Counted from the stretch's first letter, positions 24,031-33,001 are shown. The stretch: 64,000 bases of DNA from Dechloromonas sp. UBA6271 (GCA_002440665.1 DJUX01000036.1:14310-78309), one strand, 5' to 3'. Numbers and translations are program-made. The notes: generated by a model from the letters alone, not told the origin.

Positions 24031-24885
24031 ATGGCCAGCTCCGTTCACTACCTGCTTGATACAAATGCCGTCCTGCAAGAGCCTGAAGTTCTTGCAGCGG
24101 CCCGCCAACGCAAGTTGATCATCCCCAAATCGGTCCTCGCCAAGCTCGCGACGCTGAACCGCGAGCACAGCCGCAAGGTCGTCGGTGCGCTGGTTAACGA
24201 TGCCATCGCGGCAGGCGCCGAAGTCGTCGAGACACCGCCGCACATCCACTGCGAACCCCTAGCCGCCGATCTCGCTGCGCATCGGCTGACGCCGAGTGCG
24301 ATGGAAGTCGCCCGCACGGCCATTGGTCTGGCTGAGGGCGGCAAGGCGGTCTGCGTCGTCACGCTCGACAAGCCACTCGGTGATTTTCTGGCAACACGCA
24401 AGATCCGCTCGCTGCCCCCTGCGGCTTTTCTCGAAGAAGGGAAGTCGGAAACTGCGGATGCCGCCCTGCTGACCTCGGCCAAATCCTACACCGCCGGGCG
24501 CAATCGCTACCTGGTAATCAATGCGACGGTCGGCGCACTCGGCGCGCTGGGGGCCGGCATCGTCTATTTCAACGCCGCCTACCTGCTGAGCACCATCTCG
24601 GTCTGGGGAACGGCCGTCATCCTGCCTCTGCTCGGCGTTCTGCTGTTCTGGTATCGCCAACGCTACCGCCTGTCCTACGGCGTGTTCGAGTTCCTGGTCG
24701 GCGTCATGATGGCCTACTTCGTTTTCCTGCCATCGTTCGACTTGAAGACGCTGGACGTCATCCAGGGTTTGCAGATTCTTGGTGGCCTTTATGTCATGGT
24801 GCGCGGGCTCGACAACGTCGGCCAGGGCATCGAGGAAGGGACAAGGCTGGAAATCCTCTGGAATCGCCTCTTCGAGGAAGATTAG
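24031..24885 (+). CDS. PIN-domain protein with C-terminal membrane segments
   Basis: 284 residues. Residues 1-130 form a PIN ribonuclease domain: LLDTNAVLQEP (Asp10) and TLDKPLGDFL (Asp113, Asp118), close to the PIN half of PhoH-type proteins. Residues about 161-182, 189-208 and 218-236 are hydrophobic helices, possibly a fourth at 245-258. So the nuclease domain would be tethered to the membrane, facing the cytoplasm. No antitoxin-like gene is next to it. The 159 bases upstream hold no gene and no clear ribosome site. I do not recognise the full architecture. Confidence 0.75.
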   Translation: MASSVHYLLDTNAVLQEPEVLAAARQRKLIIPKSVLAKLATLNREHSRKVVGALVNDAIAAGAEVVETPPHIHCEPLAADLAAHRLTPSAMEVARTAIGLAEGGKAVCVVTLDKPLGDFLATRKIRSLPPAAFLEEGKSETADAALLTSAKSYTAGRNRYLVINATVGALGALGAGIVYFNAAYLLSTISVWGTAVILPLLGVLLFWYRQRYRLSYGVFEFLVGVMMAYFVFLPSFDLKTLDVIQGLQILGGLYVMVRGLDNVGQGIEEGTRLEILWNRLFEED

Positions 24886-24908
24886 GCCTGGATCGGCGCG
24901 ACGAGCCG

Positions 24909-24944
24909 AAAAAAAGCCCACCGGAGCGGTCCGGCGGACTTTTT
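24909..24944. terminator. Bidirectional terminator between the PIN and rhodanese genes
   Basis: An 11-bp stem (two G-U pairs in the minus-strand RNA) with A run on one side and T run on the other, between convergent genes. Confidence 0.8.
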
Positions 24945-24957
24945 GGCGACGCGGGGT

Positions 24958-25581
24958 TCAGTGCGGAAAATACATCTTCGCCTTGTCCAGCTTGTAGGTC
25001 CACGGCAAACCGGCATTCTTCCAGCCGTTGACCGTGCGCTGACCGGCCTTGGGGCCGTCCTTCGCGGTATCGCCCTCGACCCCTTCGGTGATGCTGTAGA
25101 CGCGTGTGAAGCCGGCCATCTGCAAACGATCCTGCGCCTTCGAGCTGCGATCACCGGAGCGGCAGATCAGGATGATCGGCGCGTCCTTGCCGAGGCTCAT
25201 TTCCTTCATGCGGCGCTCGATTTCCGGGACGAAATCCTGGTTCGGCTCGAGCTTGTACATGAAGCGCTTGTCGTCCCAGTCGCTCATGATTTCCGGATGT
25301 TCGACGAAAGGCACGAGGGCGTCGGCGTCGCTCGGCCAGCCGACGTACATGGCCTCGGCGCGGGTGCGAACGTCGAAGAAGGCGACACCCCTGGGGTCTT
25401 TCCTCTTCATGTCCCAGGCCTGCTGCGGCGTCAGGTAGAGCGCGACCTTGCTGCGCTTGATCTCCGGCAACTTGTCCCAGTCGGTACTGCCCGGCGCCCA
25501 GTCGGCAGCCATCGCCAGCGAGGAAGCCGCCAGCAAGCCGACGGCCAGACAGTGCCTGAATACGGCATGCCGGCCCATCAT
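24958..25581 (-). CDS. Periplasmic rhodanese-like protein of the sox cluster
   Basis: 207 residues with a signal peptide (SSLAMAADWAP) and one rhodanese domain. The active-site loop CRSGDRSS carries the catalytic cysteine. Export to the periplasm and position directly behind soxB suggest handling of sulfane sulfur during thiosulfate oxidation, an inference. The start ATG at 25581 overlaps the soxB stop (ATGA); a second ATG follows at once. Confidence 0.88.
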   Translation of the reverse strand: MMGRHAVFRHCLAVGLLAASSLAMAADWAPGSTDWDKLPEIKRSKVALYLTPQQAWDMKRKDPRGVAFFDVRTRAEAMYVGWPSDADALVPFVEHPEIMSDWDDKRFMYKLEPNQDFVPEIERRMKEMSLGKDAPIILICRSGDRSSKAQDRLQMAGFTRVYSITEGVEGDTAKDGPKAGQRTVNGWKNAGLPWTYKLDKAKMYFPH

Positions 25582-27299
25582 GCCATCCCCGGATTGTTGT
25601 CGACGCCCTTGAGCTTCGGCAGGTTGAGGCTGACCGGCTTGACCGTCTTGAGGTCGCGCAGATAGGTGGCGACGACGTCCCAGATCGGCTCGCCGGCATT
25701 CTTCGCCTCTTCCGAGACCGGTGCCCAGCCGGCGACCTTGTAGGTTTTTGCCGGGTCGATCGGCTGCCCCTTGAGCATCATGTTCTGGATGCGCGCGCCC
25801 ATCTTGGCGGTCGGGTCGCAGGTATATTGCAGACCGCCGACGCGCACCATGTCGCCGCCCTGCTGGTAGTAGGGGTCGGGGTTGAAGAGGTTGTCGCAGA
25901 CGTCTTCCAGCACTGTCTTGATCATCTCGCCGCTCATGTTGGTGACCGTCGTCCACGGATAGGTGATGGCAGTCTGGTCGAGCACATGCTCCATCAGGAT
26001 CGGCTGCCCCGGCAGCAGCGAAGTGCCCCAGCGGAAGCCGGGCGAGAAGGCGATTTCGGCATCCTTGACCTTCATCAGCGCGTCGAGGATGACCTGGTCG
26101 AAGGTACCGTTGAAGTTGCCGCGGCGGAACAGCGTGCCTTCGGTGACCGCCAGCTTTTCGTTGAGCTTGGACAGGTAGGGCGCACGCGCCTTGTCGATCA
26201 GCGCCTGCATCTCCTTGTCGGCCGGCAGGAGGTTGGCGAAGACCGGCAGCAGCTTGTAACGGAAGTCGGTGATCTTGCCGTTCTTGACGTCGAAGTCGAG
26301 GACACCGAGGAACTTGCCGTTGGAGCCGGCGTTGGTGACCAGCGTCTGGCCGCCGGGGTTCTTGACGACGATCGGCGCCGGCACGCCATCGTGGGTGTGG
26401 CCGCCGAGGATGGCGTCGATACCCTTGACCCGGCTGGCCATCTTGAGGTCCACGTCCATGCCGTTGTGCGAAAGGACGACGACAACCTGGGCACCGGCGG
26501 CGCGGGCTGCGTCGACGGTCTTCTGCATGTTCTCTTCCTGGATGCCGAAGCTCCAGTTCGGCGTTTGCCAGCGCGGGTTGGCAATCGGCGTGTAGGGGAA
26601 GGCCTGGCCGATGATGGCCACTGGCACGCCATTCATCTTCTTCATCACGAAGGGCTTGAACACGGCATCGCCGAAATCGGTAGTCTTGACGTTCTGGGCG
26701 ACGATATCGATCTGGCCGGCGAAATCCTTTTCCTCGATTTCCTTGACCCGGGCCTCGCCATAAGTCGATTCCCAGTGCAGGGTCATGACATTGACGCCAA
26801 GCGCCTTGCAGGCATCGACCATGTCCTGCGCGTTGGTCCACAGCGCCGTGCCGGAACCCTGCCAGGTATCGCCGCCGTCGAGCAGCAGCGCGCCGGGGCG
26901 GTTGGCCTTCATGCGCTTGACCAGCGTTGCCAGGTGGGCGAAGCCGCCAACCTTGCCGTAGGTCTCGGCGGCCTTTTCAAAATTCAGGAAGGTGAATGCG
27001 TGCGCGTCGAGGGTGTTCGGCTTGATGCCGAAACGCTTGAGAAAATGGTCACCGACCAGATGCGGCACCTTGCCGAACTGGTCGCCGAAGCCGAGGTTGA
27101 CGTTGGGCTCGCGGAAATAGATCGGCAGCAGCTGGGCATGACAGTCGGTGATGTGCAGCAGGCTGACGTTGCCGAACTTGGGCAGATCGTACATTTTGGC
27201 CGCGCCCTTCTCAGCCATTGCCAATTCGCTGTGCAGCGACATGCCACCGGCTGCCGCGACGGCCAGCACCTGAAGGAATTCCCGACGATTCATACTCAT
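25578..27299 (-). CDS. soxB: Thiosulfohydrolase SoxB
   Basis: Periplasmic dimanganese enzyme that hydrolyses the terminal sulfonate from SoxY-bound sulfur. The protein is 573 residues, usual length. Tat signal (NRREFLQVLAVAAAGG), metal ligands in HITDCHAQ, GGDTWQGS, SHNGMDVD and GGHTHDG, and a 5'-nucleotidase-like C-terminal domain (NFNGTFDQVI, TNMSGEMIK). It is part of the minus-strand sox operon between soxX and the rhodanese gene. Confidence 0.96.
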   Translation of the reverse strand: MSMNRREFLQVLAVAAAGGMSLHSELAMAEKGAAKMYDLPKFGNVSLLHITDCHAQLLPIYFREPNVNLGFGDQFGKVPHLVGDHFLKRFGIKPNTLDAHAFTFLNFEKAAETYGKVGGFAHLATLVKRMKANRPGALLLDGGDTWQGSGTALWTNAQDMVDACKALGVNVMTLHWESTYGEARVKEIEEKDFAGQIDIVAQNVKTTDFGDAVFKPFVMKKMNGVPVAIIGQAFPYTPIANPRWQTPNWSFGIQEENMQKTVDAARAAGAQVVVVLSHNGMDVDLKMASRVKGIDAILGGHTHDGVPAPIVVKNPGGQTLVTNAGSNGKFLGVLDFDVKNGKITDFRYKLLPVFANLLPADKEMQALIDKARAPYLSKLNEKLAVTEGTLFRRGNFNGTFDQVILDALMKVKDAEIAFSPGFRWGTSLLPGQPILMEHVLDQTAITYPWTTVTNMSGEMIKTVLEDVCDNLFNPDPYYQQGGDMVRVGGLQYTCDPTAKMGARIQNMMLKGQPIDPAKTYKVAGWAPVSEEAKNAGEPIWDVVATYLRDLKTVKPVSLNLPKLKGVDNNPGMA

Positions 27300-27310
27300 T
27301 TTCTATCCTT

Positions 27311-27342
27311 GAAAAAATGCCCGGCCAGTTTCCCGGCCGGGC
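27311..27342 (-). terminator. Hairpin between soxX and soxB
   Basis: Perfect 8-bp stem GCCCGGCC / GGCCGGGC, 8-base loop, followed on the minus strand by ATTTTTTC. Inside an otherwise continuous operon it may cut down transcription of soxB relative to the upstream genes. Confidence 0.7.
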
Positions 27343-27356
27343 CAATCACGCAAGTC

Positions 27357-28019
27357 CTAATCTTTGTTTACCGGCGATTCCGGATCCATGAGGAAGGCCA
27401 CGACATGGGTGATCTCCTCAGGCGTCAGCCAGCTGTGCAAGCCGAAGCGCGGCATGTTGGTGCAGGCCGAGAAGGCGTTGGAGTTGTAGATCTTGTCGTA
27501 GGCGTACTTGACGATCTCGTCCGAATTGCCTCGAATCTTGCCGAAGTGGTGCAGGCTGGGGCCGATCGTCCCGTAGGCCACTTCCTTCGCCGCCAACTGA
27601 TGACAGGCGTAGCAGTTACCGCCACGCGGGGTCATTGGCTTGTCGGGCTGGATGAAGCCGATATGCCCGCCGCGGCCATGCGCCGCGATCTTCTCGCCCT
27701 CTTTCCAGTCGCCGAGCAGCTTGCCATCCACCGGATAGCGAATGGTCGCCTTCTGCGCCAATTCGATTTTCTGACGAACGGCTACCGGCGGATTGTCCTT
27801 GTACTGGCTGCACAGCTTCATGGTCTCGTCCTGCTCGAGGCGCTGCGACCAGTACTTCGGCGAGTCTACGCGGAACGAATCCCGGAACACTTTTTCCGCC
27901 TCGGCCGAAACCGGGTTCTTGCTCAGGCTCTTGCCGGAGGCCGTCTTCTCTTCAGCCCAGGCGAACTGGGTCAGAGCGACGCAGAGGAAAGTAATTGCGA
28001 TTTTCTTGTTCATGTCCAT
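27357..28019 (-). CDS. soxX: Sulfur oxidation c-type cytochrome SoxX
   Basis: Haem subunit of the SoxAX complex that joins thiosulfate to SoxY. The protein is 220 residues, longer than the smallest SoxX forms because of an N-terminal extension (about 25-120). Signal peptide ends near TQFAWAE; haem site CYACH; probable Met axial ligand in ACTNMPRFG. Four bases downstream of soxA. Confidence 0.93.
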   Translation of the reverse strand: MDMNKKIAITFLCVALTQFAWAEEKTASGKSLSKNPVSAEAEKVFRDSFRVDSPKYWSQRLEQDETMKLCSQYKDNPPVAVRQKIELAQKATIRYPVDGKLLGDWKEGEKIAAHGRGGHIGFIQPDKPMTPRGGNCYACHQLAAKEVAYGTIGPSLHHFGKIRGNSDEIVKYAYDKIYNSNAFSACTNMPRFGLHSWLTPEEITHVVAFLMDPESPVNKD

Positions 28020-28023
28020 TCCC

Positions 28024-28839
28024 TCAACGCTTGATACCCGGGGTTTCCATCACGGTGCCCGTGGCGTTCTTCTGCAGATAAACCTGCAAGGCTACGATGG
28101 AATCCGAAAGGTAGTTGGGTTCAGGAAAGCGCGCCTGGCGCATGCAGTCGATCAGGCGGCGCTGCATGGTCCACACCGCGCCTTGCGACACCCGGTAGGA
28201 CGGCCAGGTCTTCATCGCCGTCCCGGCGCCTTCCTTGGTCGTCAGGTTGCCGAGATCCTGCAGGCGAATACGCTTGTCGTTCTGGCCGTGGCAAATGGCG
28301 CAGGAGAAATCCTGCGGGCCGGAACGACGGTAGAAGATGTATTCGCCAATCTGATACATCTTCTTTTCCTCCGGATGCGTCGCCGGCACATTGATCGGCT
28401 TGCCGTTCGACTTGGCGCCGATGAAGGTGACCAGCGCCTCGATGTCGGATTCCGTGCCCGGCTTCGAGAACCAGTTCTTGGTCGCCTGCTCCCTGGTGAA
28501 GCCCTGCAGGGTCACCATGCAATGGACGAGGCGGGACTCGACGTCCATCACCTTGCCGGTGTCCTTGAAGTAGCGCGGCAACTGGGCATAGGCGCCGTCC
28601 AGCTTGCCGGGGCCGAGGCCGAAATCGCATTGTTCGAGCGAGGCGTTCTTCGGACCGCGCTTTTCGGCCCACAGGCCTTCGCCCTTCACTTCGAGCAGGT
28701 CGGCCGGGTTGCCGTCGGCCAGTGCCTCGCGGTATTTCGCCAATTCGTCGGCGACCTTGCTGTCCTGTGCAGCCGTGCTGCCGGCAAAAGCCGCAACGAC
28801 AGCCGCACCGACCAGCGTTCTGATCAAACGTTGGATCAT
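28024..28839 (-). CDS. soxA: Sulfur oxidation c-type cytochrome SoxA
   Basis: Catalytic subunit of SoxAX; 271 residues with signal peptide (AGSTAAQDS). Only one CxxCH haem site is visible (CAICH), so it looks like a mono-haem SoxA. The N-terminal half keeps two cysteines (EQCDFG and VHCMVT), probably a disulfide. The active-site cysteine that ligates haem as persulfide is likely in RRLIDCMRQAR. The start at 28839 has GGAGGAG upstream; an earlier in-frame ATG lies within soxZ and is not used. Confidence 0.93.
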   Translation of the reverse strand: MIQRLIRTLVGAAVVAAFAGSTAAQDSKVADELAKYREALADGNPADLLEVKGEGLWAEKRGPKNASLEQCDFGLGPGKLDGAYAQLPRYFKDTGKVMDVESRLVHCMVTLQGFTREQATKNWFSKPGTESDIEALVTFIGAKSNGKPINVPATHPEEKKMYQIGEYIFYRRSGPQDFSCAICHGQNDKRIRLQDLGNLTTKEGAGTAMKTWPSYRVSQGAVWTMQRRLIDCMRQARFPEPNYLSDSIVALQVYLQKNATGTVMETPGIKR

Positions 28840-28907
28840 CTCAAACTCCTCCGGGGAAAACGAGCGGCGGCGACGGTCTGCGCAGCCTTGCCGCCGTTTT
28901 TCATGCA

Positions 28908-29222
28908 TCAGGCAATGGCGGCTTCGTCGGTACGGGTTTCGCCCTTGCTGTCCTTCCACGACACCACGATCTTGTCGCCCTTGGCGCCGCCCTTGAAGCG
29001 GAAGGCCAGGTAAGGGTTCTTCGATACCGCGGTGCCGAACTCGGCGCCGAGCACGAGGCGGTCGTTGTGCTTGGCCGTCAGCTCGGTAATGAACCAGGCC
29101 GGTACGATGGCGCCGGACGCGTCCTTGCGCTGGCCGGTTTCCATTTCGTGGCTAATCAGGACTTTCACTTCGGTCACGCCATCCTTGTTGCTGGCGCGGA
29201 TTTTCATCGGGTTTGCTGCCAT
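28908..29222 (-). CDS. soxZ: Sulfur-carrier partner SoxZ
   Basis: Immunoglobulin-like partner of SoxY, 104 residues, no signal peptide (exported with SoxY). MKIRASNKDGVTEVKVLI, HEMETGQRKD and the AWFITEL strand match the family. It lies 36 bases after soxY. Confidence 0.94.
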   Translation of the reverse strand: MAANPMKIRASNKDGVTEVKVLISHEMETGQRKDASGAIVPAWFITELTAKHNDRLVLGAEFGTAVSKNPYLAFRFKGGAKGDKIVVSWKDSKGETRTDEAAIA

Positions 29223-29258
29223 GTAAATCTCCTTGAATTCTTTGAAAGTCGTGACCGT

Positions 29259-29726
29259 TTAGCCGCCGCAGCCGCCGAGGGTGACCTTGATTTCTTTCGT
29301 AGCCATGAAGAACTTGCCGTCCGACTTGACCAGCGCGTACACGTTGGAGGTCTGGCCCATCTTGACGCGCGTCTGGACGTTGGCTTCGGTGCCTTCCGGC
29401 AGCGTGAAGGTGGCGGCCAGCGCATTCGGGTTCTTCTCGATCAGGATGGCGACCATCGTCACATTGGGCAGCGTCGAGCTGACACCGACCGGCACCACGG
29501 CGCCGTTTTCGGCGATATCCGGGCCGGTGACCTGGACATCCTTGCTGTCGACCGGCGAACCGACGCCCATCGCCTTCAGGGTATCGGCCATGCTCTTGGC
29601 GTCGAAGGCGGCCTTGTTCCATTCGGCCAGCGCCATGCCCGGCTTGATGATGCCGGCAGCGGCGAGAACGGTCAGGAGGGCGGCTCCCGAGCCGGATTTC
29701 AGTACATTACGGCGTTGATTGTTCAT
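29259..29726 (-). CDS. soxY: Sulfur-carrier protein SoxY
   Basis: Periplasmic carrier that holds sulfur intermediates on the C-terminal cysteine. The protein is 155 residues. Tat-type signal (NQRRNVLKSG), and the swinging arm GGCGG is the exact C-terminus. The start at 29726 (MNNQRRN) follows GGAGAAGTT; an upstream in-frame ATG is in the soxD 3' end. Confidence 0.95.
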   Translation of the reverse strand: MNNQRRNVLKSGSGAALLTVLAAAGIIKPGMALAEWNKAAFDAKSMADTLKAMGVGSPVDSKDVQVTGPDIAENGAVVPVGVSSTLPNVTMVAILIEKNPNALAATFTLPEGTEANVQTRVKMGQTSNVYALVKSDGKFFMATKEIKVTLGGCGG

Positions 29727-29748
29727 AACTTCTCCTCTCAAAAATTGC

Positions 29749-30801
29749 TTACTTGGCACCGGACATGATCCACTGCACCAGTGTCTTGATGTCTTCATCC
29801 TTCAAATGCGCGTTCGGCGGCATCGGCACGGAACCCCAGACGCCCTGCCCGCCTGCCTTGACCTTGGCGACGAGGCGAACCTCGGCGTCGGGCTGATCCT
29901 TGTAGCGGGCCTGAACCTCGTTGTAGCCGGGACCGACGATCTTGTTGTTGACGCCATGACAGGCCATGCATCCGTTCTTGGTCGCCAGTTCCATGGCCGG
30001 CGAAACCGCCGCGGCCGCGGGTGCGGCAGCTGCTGCACCGAGCGTCCTGGTACCGCGCACCGGGCCGAAGGAGCGGTTCTGGTCGTACAACTCGCCATGC
30101 GCGGTGCGGGCATAGTCCGGCAAGGTCGAGCCGATCTGGACTTCGCTCTTGCAGTTCTTCATGCACGCCTTGTTGCTGGTATCCGGCTTGCCGCCGTTGC
30201 CGATACCGCCCTTGGCGGCCGAGGCGCCCGGCCACATGCCGTGGTCGGTCGTCATGCCGAGGCGGTTGGGCAGCATTTTCTGGACATCGGCGATGTTCTT
30301 GTCGGACAGCACGAAGTCGGCCGGCACCATTTCCGACAGGTTCAGCATGTAGGCGAGGATGGCGTAAACCTCGTCCGGCTTCAGCGATTTCGGCGCCGTC
30401 CACGGCATGGCGCGCTGGATATAGTCGAACACCGTCGAGATCGTCGCCACCTTGGTGAAGGTCGTGCGCTGCGGCAGTTCGCCGGAAGACAGGCCCTTGA
30501 CGCGGCCCGTCTTCATGTCGTCCTTGGTGGTGCCGCCGACCAGCGGCGTGAACACTTCATTCGACTCGCCGAAGGTGCCGTGACAGGACGCGCACTTTTC
30601 TTCGAACAACTCCTGGCCGCGATCGACCGAACCCGATCCCTTGGGCAAGCCCTTGAAGTCGGGGCGTACATCAATGTCCCAGGCCTTGACTTCGGCCGGG
30701 GTCGCCTGACGCCCGATGCCCTTGTAGTTGTCGACAGCGACGGTTGCGGTCGACGCCGAAAAAAGGGCCAAAACGAGAATGGTCTTAGAGAACCTGAACA
30801 T
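29749..30801 (-). CDS. soxD: SoxD di-haem cytochrome of sulfane dehydrogenase
   Basis: Electron-accepting subunit of SoxCD, which oxidises SoxY-bound sulfane sulfur. The protein is 350 residues with signal peptide. Haem sites CASCH (about residue 70) and CMACH (near 275), separated by an alanine-rich linker. A CMKNC pair lies between them. It overlaps the soxC end by 17 bases. A copy of the dispersed repeat sits in the codons just after the signal peptide. Confidence 0.93.
   Translation of the reverse strand: MFRFSKTILVLALFSASTATVAVDNYKGIGRQATPAEVKAWDIDVRPDFKGLPKGSGSVDRGQELFEEKCASCHGTFGESNEVFTPLVGGTTKDDMKTGRVKGLSSGELPQRTTFTKVATISTVFDYIQRAMPWTAPKSLKPDEVYAILAYMLNLSEMVPADFVLSDKNIADVQKMLPNRLGMTTDHGMWPGASAAKGGIGNGGKPDTSNKACMKNCKSEVQIGSTLPDYARTAHGELYDQNRSFGPVRGTRTLGAAAAAPAAAAVSPAMELATKNGCMACHGVNNKIVGPGYNEVQARYKDQPDAEVRLVAKVKAGGQGVWGSVPMPPNAHLKDEDIKTLVQWIMSGAK
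30744..30773 (+). repeat. Uptake-sequence-like repeat, copy 4
   Basis: TTGCGGTCGAC at 30744-30754, A/T runs at 30759-30764 and 30770-30773. It overlaps the region coding the soxD signal-peptide cleavage site, a segment free to vary. Confidence 0.7.
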
Positions 30802-32131
30802 TGCTGACCTCCCCGCTTTCGATGACTTTCCAGGATTGAATTGCGTTGTTGTGATAAATCGACTTGGTGCCGCGCACCTTGCGCAGCTGGCCGTAGGTCG
30901 GCTGGACAAAGCCGGTTTCGTCAATGGCGCGCGACTGCAGGATGGCTGGTTTGCCGTCCCACACCCAGTTGATGTTGAAGCGGGTCAGCGCCTTGTTCTG
31001 CACCGGGCCTTCGATACGCGCGCTCTGCCAGTTGATGCCGCCGTCGAAGGAGACATCGACCTGCTTGATGCGGCCGCGGCCGGACCAGGCGAGGCCGGAG
31101 ACGTTGTAGAAACCCTTGTCGAGCAGCGTCTGGCCACCCGACGGCGTGGTGATCACCGACTTGGCTTCCTGGATCGAGCTGTACTGGCGATGCAGGCCGT
31201 TGGGCAGGAGGTCGATGTAATGCACCGCCTCGTCCTTGGTGGCGTAGGGCTTGTCGCCGACTTCGATGCGGCGCAGCCACTTGACCCATGACACGCCCTG
31301 CACACCGGGCACCACCAGGCGCAGCGGGTAGCCGTTTTCCGGACGCAGCATTTCGCCGTTCTGGCCGTAGGCGACCATCACTTCGCCGGATTCGACCATT
31401 TCCATCGGAATGGTCCGGGTCATCGACGAGCCGTCGGCGCCCTCGGCCAGCACATAACGCGCCTTCTTGTAATCGACGCCGCAATCTTCCAGCAGGGTCT
31501 TCAGCGGCACACCGGTGAATTCGGAACACGACAGCATGCCGTGCGTGTATTGCACGGTCGGCACCGCGACGTTGCCCCATTCGAGGCCGGTATTGGCGCC
31601 GCACTCGATGAAGTGGATGCGCGACACCGGCGGCAGGCGCATCAGCTCGTCCATGGTGTACACCTTGGGCTTCTTGAGCAGCGAGTCGTCGGAGCCATTG
31701 ACCATCAGGCGGTGACGCGACGGGTCGATGTCATGCCAGCCCTGGTGATGGCGCTCGAAGTGCAGGCCGGACGGCGTGATGATGCCGAACATGCCCTGCA
31801 GCGGCGCGAAGGAAACCGAAGCCCCGCCGACGCGCGCCAAACCCGGCGACTCGCGGCGGATCAGCTGGCTCTCGAACTTCGACGGCGAACCGTAGGGACG
31901 CATCGCCACCGGATTACCCAGCGTCGTCGTCCATTCCGGGTTCTGCAGGATGTTCGGATCGCCTTCGCTGGCGCGTGCCGCCAGCGGCGCCGCCAGTGCG
32001 GCCCCGGCGGCGAGGAAGCTCTTCCTCAGGAAATCACGCCGCCCTGCGCCAACGGCCTTGATCTGCTCTTCCGACAAAAAATTCTCCGGCGCGGGCCGCA
32101 AACGCCCCGGTTGCTTGACGCTATCCACCAT
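30785..32131 (-). CDS. soxC: SoxC molybdenum subunit of sulfane dehydrogenase
   Basis: Sulfite-oxidase-family molybdoenzyme, 448 residues, periplasmic through a Tat signal (GRRDFLRKSFL). The molybdopterin cysteine is in GMLSCSEFTGV; FIECGANTG and PGVQGVSWVKWL are family motifs. A C-terminal dimerisation domain follows. With soxD present, thiosulfate should be fully oxidised to sulfate without sulfur globules, by family knowledge. Confidence 0.95.
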   Translation of the reverse strand: MVDSVKQPGRLRPAPENFLSEEQIKAVGAGRRDFLRKSFLAAGAALAAPLAARASEGDPNILQNPEWTTTLGNPVAMRPYGSPSKFESQLIRRESPGLARVGGASVSFAPLQGMFGIITPSGLHFERHHQGWHDIDPSRHRLMVNGSDDSLLKKPKVYTMDELMRLPPVSRIHFIECGANTGLEWGNVAVPTVQYTHGMLSCSEFTGVPLKTLLEDCGVDYKKARYVLAEGADGSSMTRTIPMEMVESGEVMVAYGQNGEMLRPENGYPLRLVVPGVQGVSWVKWLRRIEVGDKPYATKDEAVHYIDLLPNGLHRQYSSIQEAKSVITTPSGGQTLLDKGFYNVSGLAWSGRGRIKQVDVSFDGGINWQSARIEGPVQNKALTRFNINWVWDGKPAILQSRAIDETGFVQPTYGQLRKVRGTKSIYHNNAIQSWKVIESGEVSNVQVL

Positions 32132-32164
32132 CGAGATGACTCCCCTCTGACTTATTTAACCGAT

Positions 32165-32497
32165 TTACCGCAAAGTCCTGCCGACAACCCCCATCTCCTC
32201 GCCCAGATCACGGCTCGCCACCGTGATGCTGACCGTCCGGCAGATATCGACGAAATTCGGATCGATGACGCGATAGAACACCGAACTACCTTCCCGCCGC
32301 CGGTCGACCACCCCGGCCCGGTAAAGAATGTTCAGATGCCGGGAAATGTTGGCCTGCGTCAGGCCAACGGTTTCCACGACTTCATGCACCGGGCGCTCTT
32401 CCGCACACAGGCAGGAAAGAATGCGCAAACGTGTCGGATCGGCAAGCAATCCAAAGTAATGCGCTACCCTTTTGAACACCTCGGCTGTCTCGTCCAT
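32165..32497 (-). CDS. soxR: ArsR-family regulator of the sox genes
   Basis: 110-residue winged-helix repressor. Recognition helix in VGLTQANISRHLNILYRAGVV; wing RREGSSVFYRV. Two N-terminal cysteines (LSCLCAEE) and a third (DICRTVSI) could sense sulfur compounds, as in the SoxR/BigR/SqrR group; a Cys pair forming a polysulfide bridge is the known mechanism there. First gene of the minus-strand sox operon and divergent from soxEF, so it probably controls both. Name given by context. Confidence 0.85.
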   Translation of the reverse strand: MDETAEVFKRVAHYFGLLADPTRLRILSCLCAEERPVHEVVETVGLTQANISRHLNILYRAGVVDRRREGSSVFYRVIDPNFVDICRTVSITVASRDLGEEMGVVGRTLR

Positions 32498-32683
32498 CGC
32501 GTCTTTTGATCTGTATTAAGAAATAATGTATAACTGCGTACTTATATAGTCAACTACTTATATTGTTGCGCTGCAGCATGCAATTTCGACGAAAGGCCTA
32601 TAACCTTTGCTCTACGCCGATAAGCACAACGAACAAGAATTCGGCTATATGGCGTGCCAACATCACACTGAGGAGATGTCCCG
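32498..32683. promoter_or_regulatory. Divergent sox control region with candidate operators
   Basis: A/T-rich stretch in GC-rich surroundings. It holds ATTAAGAAATAAT (32515-32527) with partial dyad symmetry, and two copies of TACTTATAT at 32539-32547 and 32555-32563, 16 bases apart, with TAGTCAACTA between. A good place for the ArsR-type repressor to control both directions. A ribosome site GAGGAG precedes soxE. Confidence 0.55.
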
Positions 32684-32989
32684 ATGAAACTGCTTCCCAC
32701 TGTCGCAGCGCTCAGCCTGCTTGCCACAACCGGCGCCGCGCAGGCGGCCGATCCCAATCTGGCCCGCAATCTGGCGGCGACCTGCGCCAACTGCCACGGC
32801 ACCAACGGCAATGCGCTCAAAGGTTCCGGCATGGATGCCCTGGCCGGCACGGAAAAGGCCAAGATCCTGCAAAAACTGGCCGATTTCAAGAGCGGCGACA
32901 AACCCGCCTCGATCATGCATCAGATATCCAAGGGCTATACCGACGAGCAACTTGATCTGATCGCCGGCTATTTCGCTGCGCAAAAGTAA
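32684..32989 (+). CDS. soxE: Cytochrome subunit of flavocytochrome c sulfide dehydrogenase
   Basis: Small periplasmic class I cytochrome c, 101 residues. Signal peptide ends at AQAAD; haem site CANCH; candidate axial Met in ASIMHQISKGYT. It receives electrons from the flavoprotein encoded 12 bases downstream. Equivalent to FccA/SoxE. Confidence 0.88.
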   Translation: MKLLPTVAALSLLATTGAAQAADPNLARNLAATCANCHGTNGNALKGSGMDALAGTEKAKILQKLADFKSGDKPASIMHQISKGYTDEQLDLIAGYFAAQK

Positions 32990-33001
32990 GGGGACAACAC
33001 C

